Shown: positions 1-4,771, numbered from the stretch's first letter. The stretch: 5,344 nucleotides of DNA from an uncultured Clostridia bacterium (GCA_947629215.1 CANRCU010000167.1:1-5344), one strand, 5' to 3'. Program-made: numbers and translations. The notes: generated by a model not told the origin, from the letters alone.

Positions 1-311
1 CCTTACAGCAGGAGCTTTATAAAAAGTACTTCCCCAACGGCGGCGGCTCTATCTTTACATTTGAAATAAAGGGCGACGCCGAAAAGGCTAAGAAGTTTAT
101 CGACAATCTGGAGATCTTCTCTCTGCTTGCAAATGTTGCGGATGTCAAGTCGCTTGTTATCCACCCCGCGTCCACTACTCATTCGCAGCTCAGCGAAGAA
201 GAACTGCTCGACCAGGGTATAAAACCGAATACCGTCCGCCTTTCGATAGGTACGGAAAATATCGACGATATAATACAGGATCTTGAAGAAGCATTCAAGA
301 CAGTTGAATAA
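1..311 (+). CDS. metY: O-acetylhomoserine sulfhydrylase, C-terminal fragment
   Basis: The last 102 codons of a Cys/Met-metabolism PLP-dependent enzyme, cut by the window start; the reading frame begins at base 3 and stops with TAA at 309-311. Family members make homocysteine and acetate from O-acetylhomoserine and sulfide in the cytoplasm, giving direct sulfhydrylation in methionine synthesis. Visible signatures are NVADVKSLVIHPASTTHSQL, the conserved C-terminal block that helps bind the substrate carboxylate, and VRLSIGTENIDDIIQDLEEA, the usual end of the fold. The catalytic lysine and PLP-binding loop lie upstream of the window and cannot be seen. Cystathionine gamma-synthase and related enzymes share the fold, but the block just before SLVIHP and the spacing to the C-terminus fit the sulfhydrylase subgroup best. 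A strong terminator follows, so it is the last gene of its transcript. Confidence 0.9.
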   Translation, partial: LQQELYKKYFPNGGGSIFTFEIKGDAEKAKKFIDNLEIFSLLANVADVKSLVIHPASTTHSQLSEEELLDQGIKPNTVRLSIGTENIDDIIQDLEEAFKTVE

Positions 312-319
312 AAAATCAC

Positions 320-356
320 GGCTGCCGTAAACACGCTGTTTGCGGCAGTCTTTTTT
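320..356 (+). terminator. Intrinsic terminator after metY
   Basis: A 14-base-pair stem (320-333 with 337-350, two G-U pairs, no mismatch) closes a three-base loop CGC and is followed by six T residues (351-356). It starts 9 bases after the metY stop, so it ends that transcript and separates it from the DUF4364 unit. Confidence 0.93.
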
Positions 357-450
357 ATACGGTCAATATTTAGTTGTCCGACCGTCGCCAAACACAATTT
401 GTTCGTGGAATGTGACAAAAACCGCCCGTTTTTTTTAGATATAATACAAA

Positions 451-479
451 TTGAAAATTTTGCCGTAATGAGTTAAAAT
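451..479 (+). promoter_or_regulatory. Promoter of the DUF4364-glycosylase operon
   Basis: TTGAAA at 451-456 and TAAAAT at 474-479 are each one base off the sigma-A consensus and separated by exactly 17 bases. Transcription would start near 486, giving a leader of about 25 nt with the ribosome binding site in it. A perfect TATAAT at 440-445 lies just upstream but has no -35-like hexamer at a suitable distance; it could be a secondary start. Confidence 0.65.
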
Positions 480-497
480 AAGTCTATTGTATATTTT

Positions 498-504
498 AGG
501 AGGG
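498..504 (+). promoter_or_regulatory. Ribosome binding site that fixes the DUF4364 start
   Basis: AGGAGGG ends six bases before the ATG at 511. An upstream in-frame TTG at 487 has no comparable site and would sit at the predicted transcription start, so the ATG at 511 is chosen. Confidence 0.85.
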
Positions 505-510
505 CTTTTT

Positions 511-1101
511 ATGCAAAAAAAGCTGATGGCTGAAAATAAACTGCTGCTGCTTTTTCTGTTGTATCAGATGGATATACCCATGTCGGAAATGCAGATAGCC
601 GAGTTTATCATAGACGGCGAATATATGGATTTTTTTTCGTTTAAAAAATATCTGCGCGAGCTTATCGACGAAGAGCTTATCAAAGAAAGCTACGAGAACG
701 ACAACACAAGGTATACTATCACAATCGACGGAGAAAAAGTGTTGGATTATTTTTCAAAAGAGATACCTAATATCAAACGCACGGCTGTGCTGGACTATAC
801 GGTCAAAAACCGCAGACGCATTAAAAAAGAGTTCAGCGTCACAGCAGGTTATTTTATCAACCGTGAAGACGATTATCTTGTCAAGTGCGGTGTTTACGAG
901 GATAACCATATACTTATGGAGATAAATGTTTCCGTGCCGACCAAAGAAGATGCACGGATGCTTAAAAAAAACTGGAAGAAAAACGTTTCGCAGATATACG
1001 GCAGCGTTATGCAGACCCTTTTGTCCCAGCCGGATGCAGGTGGGGCAAAATCGGCTGAGATAGCGGAAAATATAGACAAAAAAAATCACAGAGAAAAATG
1101 A
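511..1101 (+). CDS. DUF4364 family protein (winged-helix-like)
   Basis: A 196-residue cytoplasmic protein matching the DUF4364 family of Clostridia, usually about 170-200 residues, so it looks full length. The N-terminal part (about residues 4-70: AENKLLLLFLLYQMDIPMSE, then a second and third helix and the strand pair RYTITIDGEKVL) has the helix and wing pattern of a winged helix-turn-helix. The rest (about 80-175) is an alpha/beta domain with alternating charged and hydrophobic positions, and the last 20 residues are low-complexity and charged. No signal peptide or membrane segment is visible. No biochemical role is established for the family that I can name; a DNA-binding regulator is inferred from the N-terminal pattern only. 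It has its own promoter and RBS. Its TGA overlaps the ATG of the glycosylase gene (ATGA, 1098-1101), implying translational coupling. Confidence 0.85.
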   Translation: MQKKLMAENKLLLLFLLYQMDIPMSEMQIAEFIIDGEYMDFFSFKKYLRELIDEELIKESYENDNTRYTITIDGEKVLDYFSKEIPNIKRTAVLDYTVKNRRRIKKEFSVTAGYFINREDDYLVKCGVYEDNHILMEINVSVPTKEDARMLKKNWKKNVSQIYGSVMQTLLSQPDAGGAKSAEIAENIDKKNHREK

Positions 1102-1598
1102 ATGCATATACTCATATAAAACACGGGTTTGAACCTGTGTTTGACGAAAATTCGCAAATACTTATATTAGGCACTCTGCCATCCGTAAAATCGCGCGAGA
1201 GTGCTTTTTATTACGGACACCCGCAAAACAGATTCTGGCGGCTAATATCACGGCTTTTAGGCGAAGAGTTGCCCGTTACGACAGCTCAAAAGACGGAAAT
1301 GCTTTTAAGAAGGCATATCGCCTTATGGGACGTTATAGCCGAATGTGATATTATCGGTTCAAGCGACAGCTCGATTAAAAATGTTACACCGACAGAATTG
1401 AGCGTGATAGTGGATAACAGCAAAGTCAAACGGATATTCGCAAACGGCGGCACGGCAAAGCGCTTGTATGATAAATATCAAAAAGAAAAATGCGGTATGG
1501 ATATTGTTTTGCTGCCGTCCACAAGCCCCGCAAATGCCGCATGGACAATGAATAAACTGGAAAATGCATGGTCAAAGATACTCGAAATACTCGAATAA
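1098..1598 (+). CDS. DNA-deoxyinosine glycosylase (UDG superfamily, family 6)
   Basis: A 166-residue, full-length member of the uracil-DNA glycosylase superfamily, closest to the hypoxanthine-DNA glycosylase (HDG, family 6) group. Such enzymes cut the N-glycosidic bond of hypoxanthine left by adenine deamination and so start base excision repair. Motif 1 is LGTLPS at residues 24-29, where family 6 has no catalytic aspartate of the family 1 type. It is followed by the characteristic SAFYYGHPQNRFW (35-47), whose Asn44 is the likely active-site residue. The DNA-intercalation motif is LPSTSPANA (139-147). The central ALWDVIAECDIIGSSDSSIK also fits the family. The start ATG overlaps the preceding stop, and purine-rich sequence in the end of DUF4364 must serve as its weak RBS. 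G/T(U)-mismatch (Mug-type) glycosylases are the main alternative, but the YYGHPQNRFW block argues for HDG. Substrate preference is inferred from the family. Confidence 0.85.
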   Translation: MNAYTHIKHGFEPVFDENSQILILGTLPSVKSRESAFYYGHPQNRFWRLISRLLGEELPVTTAQKTEMLLRRHIALWDVIAECDIIGSSDSSIKNVTPTELSVIVDNSKVKRIFANGGTAKRLYDKYQKEKCGMDIVLLPSTSPANAAWTMNKLENAWSKILEILE

Positions 1599-1639
1599 TA
1601 TTGTTTTTGGTCCTTGACGATCGTCAAAAGCTTTCACAG

Positions 1640-1669
1640 GCGGCGTAGGCATAGCTGCACCGCTTTTTT
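1640..1669 (+). terminator. Probable terminator after the glycosylase gene
   Basis: GCGG (1640-1643) pairs with CCGC (1660-1663). One C-A mismatch and four further pairs (1645-1648 with 1655-1658, one of them G-U) complete the stem around a six-base loop, and six T residues follow (1664-1669). A competing perfect pairing, GGCATAG (1648-1654) with CTATGCC (1670-1676), spans the T tract. The nearer stem is the usual terminator form, so I favour it. Confidence 0.6.
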
Positions 1670-1759
1670 CTATGCCAATAAACTCCAAGACTATTCGTAG
1701 CCTCCCCTACCCCTACGGCAGCTGCGTCGACATCTCTCTGCGGAAACAATGTGACCCCA

Positions 1760-1788
1760 TTGCAAAGATATGGATATTGGTATATAAT
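1760..1788 (+). promoter_or_regulatory. Promoter of the two-component operon
   Basis: TTGCAA (1760-1765, four of six to consensus) and a perfect TATAAT (1783-1788) are 17 bases apart. The expected start is near 1795, giving a leader of about 200 nt before the response-regulator ATG. The -35 overlaps the right arm of an inverted repeat (CAATG 1747-1751, CATTG 1758-1762) that could be an operator. A match to the degenerate LytTR half-site pattern (ACCGTTGGG, 1797-1805) lies at the predicted start; alone it is weak evidence. Confidence 0.6.
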
Positions 1789-1932
1789 ATATCATGACCG
1801 TTGGGGCAAATTTTATTTTAAAATGCTATTTGTCTATAAGAGAATCTTTATATCGACCGGGAGTGTCTAAACGGAAGAGCAACCAATACCGAGAAAAATA
1901 TCGGATACTGAACATTTGGGTCGTTCTTGGGC

Positions 1933-1949
1933 AATGTCGGATACGGCCG
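1933..1949 (+). repeat. 17-base element in the response-regulator leader
   Basis: AATGTCGGATACGGCCG, partner of the inverted copy at 4070-4086. A shorter direct copy, AATATCGGATAC, lies at 1897-1908; the shared TCGGATAC cores (1901-1908 and 1937-1944) are 36 bases apart. The 3' end of this copy enters the left arm of the leader hairpin, so it could act in RNA rather than in DNA. Confidence 0.5.
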
Positions 1950-1975
1950 AAAAAACTACCGACTTTCGGCTTTTT
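1946..1975 (+). terminator. Terminator-like hairpin in the response-regulator leader
   Basis: GCCGAAA (1946-1952) pairs perfectly with TTTCGGC (1964-1970) around an 11-base loop, followed by five T residues (1971-1975). It lies only about 20 bases before the start codon and inside the predicted transcript, the place expected of an attenuator. Its loop contains CCGAC (1959-1963), complementary to GTCGG at 1936-1940. Upstream sequence could thus form a pseudoknot or an alternative stem. The short stem and short T tract would make it a leaky terminator. Confidence 0.5.
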
Positions 1976-1977
1976 GA

Positions 1978-1987
1978 AGAAAGGAAG
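1978..1987 (+). promoter_or_regulatory. Ribosome binding site that fixes the response-regulator start
   Basis: The purine run AGAAAGGAAG ends seven bases before the ATG at 1995. It begins just after the T tract of the leader hairpin. The receiver-domain sequence begins straight after this ATG, as in AgrA-type proteins, which supports this start over the upstream in-frame ATG at 1794. Confidence 0.75.
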
Positions 1988-1994
1988 CGGAACA

Positions 1995-2720
1995 ATGCTT
2001 AAAATATCTATTTGTGATGATGAGGCAGAAGAGAGGAAAAAAATCACGGATAATCTTCGGGTCTACACAGCAACACATGATAAGCACGGTATCGAATTTG
2101 ATGTATATTCGTCTGCGTTTGAAATGTTGGGAGCATTTGATAAAGCGGGCGGCCCCGATATTGCGCTTTTGGATATTTGTATGCCCGATATGCTGGGAAC
2201 GGAATTGGCGCGGGATATTCTCCGTTTCAGTGAAAATACCGACATCGTTTTTCTGACGACCAGCTCTGATTATGCCGTCGATGCCTTTTCCATACATGCC
2301 GCAGACTATATTTGCAAGCCCTACACACAGGAACAGTTTGACGCAGCCTTAGAACGTGTCATTACCATGCGTGAGCAAAAAACATGGATCCTTCTCCGCT
2401 GTGAAGGCGAACTGCACCGCATCGCGATAGAGGATATTTTGTATATAGAAACCAGAGATAAAAGGCGTGTGTTCTTTCTTGCCTCGGGAAAAAAACTTTC
2501 TGTGTGGTCATTATCGACGCAGCTTCAGGAATGTATCATGAACAAAAAAGGTATGATAAAGTGCGGAAGTTCTTATATTGTCAACCTGAATCATGTTCGC
2601 TGTTTTTTCGGTGCAGATTTACTTATGGATGACGAAACTATCATTCCCGTTCCAAGGCGGTGCCGCTCCGAGCTAAAGCAAGCGTATTTTGATTTTTACT
2701 TAAAGGAGGCAGGAAACTGA
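1995..2720 (+). CDS. LytTR-family response regulator
   Basis: A 241-residue cytoplasmic transcription regulator, about the length of AgrA. The receiver domain spans residues 1-122, with acidic-pocket Asp8 and Asp9 (SICDDE), phospho-acceptor Asp60 in ALLDICMPDMLG, the switch Thr88/Thr89 and the conserved Lys108 in CKPY. The LytTR DNA-binding domain runs from about 131 to 238, with IEDILYIE (145-152), the S-Y-I-V-N-L-N-H-V block (193-201) and IPVPRR (217-222). All key receiver residues are present, so it should be phosphorylated by the kinase encoded next door. LytTR proteins bind pairs of short direct repeats upstream of promoters and often regulate their own operon and neighbouring genes. The last codons carry the kinase gene's RBS, and the TGA shares its A with the kinase ATG. 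Which genes it controls is unknown; the downstream operon is the obvious candidate. Confidence 0.93.
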   Translation: MLKISICDDEAEERKKITDNLRVYTATHDKHGIEFDVYSSAFEMLGAFDKAGGPDIALLDICMPDMLGTELARDILRFSENTDIVFLTTSSDYAVDAFSIHAADYICKPYTQEQFDAALERVITMREQKTWILLRCEGELHRIAIEDILYIETRDKRRVFFLASGKKLSVWSLSTQLQECIMNKKGMIKCGSSYIVNLNHVRCFFGADLLMDDETIIPVPRRCRSELKQAYFDFYLKEAGN

Positions 2721-4000
2721 TGCCGACTATTCAAAAAATCTCAATTGCCTTTTTTGTCAGCTTGTTATTTTTCGCAACACATCTGACGGCAGGACTTCTG
2801 CTACAGGAGAGAAAATACTCGATCAAAAAAACGACGCTGCTGTGGGTTTCGGCGGGTATATTCCTTTTTCCGGAACTGTGTTTCTGCTTTGTTTTTTTGT
2901 TAAAGCCTTGGAGAATGCCCGTTGCTTTGACGCTTTCGTATATGTACTTCTATGGTATCTTTATATATGCATCGGCAGACGGATTTTGGAAGAAATGCTA
3001 TCTTTGGATCACATATGGCTGTGTTTTCTGTATTTCACTGTCTGTTTCGTTTTATGTATGTCACTTGCTTGCGCCGAACGCCTCGAACACCTTTGTGTAT
3101 TTTATACGAGGTGCGCTATACGGCATTATTTGTTTTGCGATTTTTTTTGCGTATTATAAATATGGCAGACCGCTCATACGTGATGTCAGCGGATCTCGCA
3201 CAAACAACTGGTTATCGCTGAATATTGTTTCCATAATATATTTTGTTTCTTTTGTGATACTTTTGTCAAAAATCAGTGCGGATAATGGGATAAATTCAAA
3301 CACCTTACTTCTTTTTTCATTATTCGTGTGTTCTTTTGCCGTAGCTAATATCTTGATAATCAGCAATATCTATCAGATGCGAAAGGAAGCAAGGGACAAA
3401 TTGGTAAGACAAAACGTTGAGTACCTGATGACCTATGTGGAAAATGCAAGAAAAAACGAGCAGGAGATACGACGTATCCGTCACGATCAGCGGCATCATA
3501 CCGAACGGATCGCGGCTATGGCGCGTGAGGGCAACACAGAGGGGATATTGGCATATTTAGGGCATGACAAAGAAACTCCGGAAAGTTTTCCGGCATGGTG
3601 TCCGAACGTCACAGTCAACGGTATCCTTAGTTCTTATGCAGATAAGGCAAAAAAGGCAGGCGTGGAATATATCGCCCGTGCGGATACCCCCGCACAGTCG
3701 GGGATCGCCGATGTGGATTTTGTGGCTATTCTTGCCAACCTTCTCGAAAATGCGCTGAACGCTTGCGTTGCATTAAAAAGCCCGGGACCTATACAAGTCA
3801 ATGTCAGAAATGTAGGGAATAAAACAGTGATCGCCGTCGGTAATCCCTGCGGAACGGAGCTGAAGTTGGAAAACGGACTGCCTGTTGCGCGTGATATTGG
3901 GATAGACAGTATTATCTCCTCGTCTGTCAGGTATCAGGGGGATATTAACTATAAAATACAAGAAGGCATTTGTACTGCCTGTGTTATTTTGAATCCGTGA
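2720..4000 (+). CDS. GHKL sensor histidine kinase, AgrC/HPK10 type
   Basis: A 426-residue membrane kinase, the partner of the LytTR regulator. The N-terminal half has about seven hydrophobic segments (roughly 7-28, 38-61, 66-86, 93-117, 125-148, 164-183, 195-219) and no extracellular sensor domain, the AgrC-like layout in which the membrane bundle itself senses the signal. A helical linker (220-250) leads to the phospho-acceptor His255 in RRIRHDQRHH. The ATPase part has the N box NLLENALNA (340-348, Glu343 and Asn344) and NPCG (375-378). The final glycine box is reduced to RDIGIDSI (391-398), lacking the first glycine of the usual G-x-G motif. A good RBS (AAAGGAGG, 2702-2709) lies ten bases before the ATG. 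It is followed directly by a terminator, so no transporter or pheromone gene is in this transcript. AgrC relatives sense cyclic peptides; here the ligand is unknown. Confidence 0.92.
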   Translation: MPTIQKISIAFFVSLLFFATHLTAGLLLQERKYSIKKTTLLWVSAGIFLFPELCFCFVFLLKPWRMPVALTLSYMYFYGIFIYASADGFWKKCYLWITYGCVFCISLSVSFYVCHLLAPNASNTFVYFIRGALYGIICFAIFFAYYKYGRPLIRDVSGSRTNNWLSLNIVSIIYFVSFVILLSKISADNGINSNTLLLFSLFVCSFAVANILIISNIYQMRKEARDKLVRQNVEYLMTYVENARKNEQEIRRIRHDQRHHTERIAAMAREGNTEGILAYLGHDKETPESFPAWCPNVTVNGILSSYADKAKKAGVEYIARADTPAQSGIADVDFVAILANLLENALNACVALKSPGPIQVNVRNVGNKTVIAVGNPCGTELKLENGLPVARDIGIDSIISSSVRYQGDINYKIQEGICTACVILNP

Positions 4001-4015
4001 TGATTTCATATCTTG

Positions 4016-4040
4016 AAAGCCGCCTTCGGGCGGTTTTTTT
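4016..4040 (+). terminator. Intrinsic terminator after the kinase gene
   Basis: A C/G-rich stem (4020-4024 with 4029-4033) is closed by a stable UUCG tetraloop with a C-G closing pair. It is extended by a G-U and three A-U pairs into a run of seven T residues (4034-4040). It starts 15 bases after the kinase stop and separates the two-component operon from the next unit. Confidence 0.93.
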
Positions 4041-4069
4041 GCCGTCGGTGACCAATTTCGGGATCAAAA

Positions 4070-4086
4070 CGACCGAATCCGACATT
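4070..4086 (-). repeat. 17-base element, inverted copy of the leader motif
   Basis: Read on the minus strand this is AATGTCGGATTCGGTCG. It matches 15 of 17 bases of AATGTCGGATACGGCCG at 1933-1949 on the plus strand. The two copies therefore form an imperfect inverted repeat flanking the regulator-kinase pair. This copy sits roughly at -55 to -39 from the predicted start of the downstream operon, a usual place for an activator. Function is inferred. Confidence 0.5.
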
Positions 4087-4109
4087 TTTCCCTATTTTTA
4101 ATATTTCTG

Positions 4110-4118
4110 TGTTATATT
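4110..4118 (+). promoter_or_regulatory. Extended -10 promoter of the small-protein operon
   Basis: TGT followed directly by TATATT gives an extended -10 (TGn plus five of six consensus bases); the start would be near 4125 with a leader of about 60 nt. At a 17-base spacing the -35 position (4090-4095) reads CCCTAT, which is poor. This suggests dependence on the extended -10 or on an activator bound upstream. A second possible -10, TATTAT at 4119-4124, overlaps it. Confidence 0.45.
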
Positions 4119-4186
4119 TATTATATGTAAGCAGAGCTTAATGCTCAACAAAATCATTTCATATTAAAAATAAGGAGGAATTATTT

Positions 4187-4378
4187 ATGAACAATTGTGA
4201 CAACAACAGACCATGCCCATGTACTTATGACTGCCCGCGTCACGGAAAATGCTGCGCCTGCGTGGCTCACCACCGTGACAACAATGAAGGTGTTCCGGGA
4301 TGTTTCTTTTCAAAAGAAGCGGAGGCGACCTACGACAGGAGCATTGAAAACCTGGCAAGGGATAAGGGGCTTCTATGA
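4187..4378 (+). CDS. Small cysteine-rich protein, DUF6485-like
   Basis: A 63-residue cytoplasmic protein with eight cysteines (4, 10, 12, 16, 22, 23, 25, 39) and His19, His28 and His29. The pattern C-x-C-T-Y-x-C-x-R-x-G-x-C-C-x-C followed by HHR, then PGCFF and EATYDRSIENL, matches the DUF6485 family of short proteins in Clostridia as I recall it. The spacing of cysteines and histidines suggests bound metal, probably zinc or an iron-sulfur cluster, but no function is established that I can name. No signal peptide is present. The start is well supported by AAGGAGG at 4172-4178, eight bases before the ATG. It is the first gene after the promoter at 4110-4118, and the next gene starts 63 bases after its stop with no convincing terminator between. 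The family name comes from memory of its motif and should be confirmed by profile search. Confidence 0.8.
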   Translation: MNNCDNNRPCPCTYDCPRHGKCCACVAHHRDNNEGVPGCFFSKEAEATYDRSIENLARDKGLL

Positions 4379-4404
4379 TGTATTAATACATTCAAGATTT
4401 TGAA
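4378..4404. repeat. Palindrome and small hairpin between two small genes
   Basis: ATGTATTAATACAT (4378-4391) is a perfect 14-base palindrome beginning on the last base of the preceding stop codon. It is followed at once by TTCAA-GATT-TTGAA (4391-4404), a five-pair hairpin. No T tract follows, so neither is a standard terminator. They may be an operator, an RNA processing site or a chance AT-rich structure. Confidence 0.4.
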
Positions 4405-4427
4405 AGCGGCAGATCCGAAAATTGCAG

Positions 4428-4434
4428 AGAGGAG
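4428..4434 (+). promoter_or_regulatory. Ribosome binding site that fixes the start at 4442
   Basis: AGAGGAG ends seven bases before the ATG at 4442. A further-upstream in-frame TTG (4400) would add 14 residues but has no RBS and would place this purine run inside the gene, so the ATG at 4442 is preferred. Confidence 0.75.
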
Positions 4435-4441
4435 ATCTGAT

Positions 4442-4750
4442 ATGAAATGGCCTTGGAAAAAGAAAACGCTTTCCTTTGAGGAAGCTGTAAAATTCAACCG
4501 GGAATTGGATACAAATGCCGAATTGCGGCAAAAGTTGTATGAGCTTGCAAAACAATATACAAATTTGAGCGAAAAAGAATACCGAAGAAAACTCCTGCTG
4601 TTATTTCGGAAGAACGGTCTGAACATCGATTCAAATCAGCTTGATATGCTGCTGCTTCTAAGGCATAAAACAGATCAGATGCTGTTAAGACAGGAAACGG
4701 AGAATGATGAAGACACAACGCAGGCTCATCTTAACAACAAACAATTTTGA
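4442..4750 (+). CDS. Small protein with weak Nif11-like features
   Basis: A 102-residue, highly charged, helical protein that I do not firmly recognise. Residues 10-32 (LSFEEAVKFNRELDTNAELRQKL in outline: S-x-E-x-A-x-x-F, then N-x-E-L-R-x-K-L) and 55-67 (F-R-K-N-G-L-N-I-D-S-N-Q-L) follow the outline of a Nif11 domain. That domain occurs in nitrogen-fixation-associated proteins and as a leader for modified peptides. Here the middle segment is longer than usual, and there is no Gly-Gly or other cleavage motif followed by a Cys/Ser/Thr-rich core. The C-terminal 20 residues are acidic and polar. A RiPP precursor is therefore possible but not shown. The start MKWPWKKK is basic and aromatic and could touch the membrane, but it is not a signal peptide. 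It lies 21 bases upstream of the binding-protein gene and is probably co-transcribed with it. Confidence 0.7.
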   Translation: MKWPWKKKTLSFEEAVKFNRELDTNAELRQKLYELAKQYTNLSEKEYRRKLLLLFRKNGLNIDSNQLDMLLLLRHKTDQMLLRQETENDEDTTQAHLNNKQF

Positions 4751-4771
4751 AAACTATGAAGGAGATACGAA

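Larger units (their letters stand above)
1599..1994. other. Gene-free region with repeats, promoter and leader
   Basis: No convincing gene is present on either strand over these 396 bases. In order it holds a perfect 14-base palindrome (1614-1627), a probable terminator (1640-1669), and a GC-richer segment with a tandem CCCCTAC (1704-1716), the CGTAG/CTACG inverted repeat (1696-1700, 1713-1717), and GCAGCTGC and GTCGAC palindromes (1718-1731). Next come an inverted repeat CAATG-N6-CATTG (1747-1762) touching the -35, the promoter at 1760-1788, and a leader of about 200 nt with a terminator-like hairpin at its end. The in-frame open stretch 1794-1994 ahead of the response regulator is not taken as coding: it has no RBS and its ATG sits at the predicted transcription start. 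Confidence 0.7.

Noticed and set aside
179..418. Minus-strand open frame across the metY end
   Set aside because: It crosses the strong metY terminator, overlaps conserved metY sequence and shows no domain or RBS.
440..445. Perfect TATAAT as the main promoter of the DUF4364 operon
   Set aside because: No -35-like hexamer or extended TGn element lies at the proper distance; the pair at 451-479 is better spaced and nearer the gene.
487..510. Upstream TTG start for DUF4364
   Set aside because: The AGGAGGG site at 498-504 would lie inside the gene; the ATG at 511 has correct spacing.
754..1107. Open reading frame on the minus strand opposite DUF4364
   Set aside because: It has no RBS or recognisable domain, and it lies fully within a well-supported gene on the other strand.
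1797..1805. ACCGTTGGG, a match to the degenerate LytTR half-site pattern
   Set aside because: The pattern is so loose that a match is expected by chance in a few hundred bases, no second half-site lies about two turns away, and the position is downstream of the -10.
1794..1994. In-frame upstream extension of the response regulator by 67 codons
   Set aside because: It has no RBS, its ATG lies at the predicted transcription start, the encoded residues resemble no domain, and the receiver domain begins exactly at the ATG at 1995, which has an RBS.
1956..2297. Minus-strand open frame opposite the response regulator
   Set aside because: It is a shadow of the receiver domain coding sequence with no independent support.
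4330..4626. Minus-strand open frame opposite the two small genes
   Set aside because: It spans two plus-strand genes with good RBSs and has no recognisable domain.
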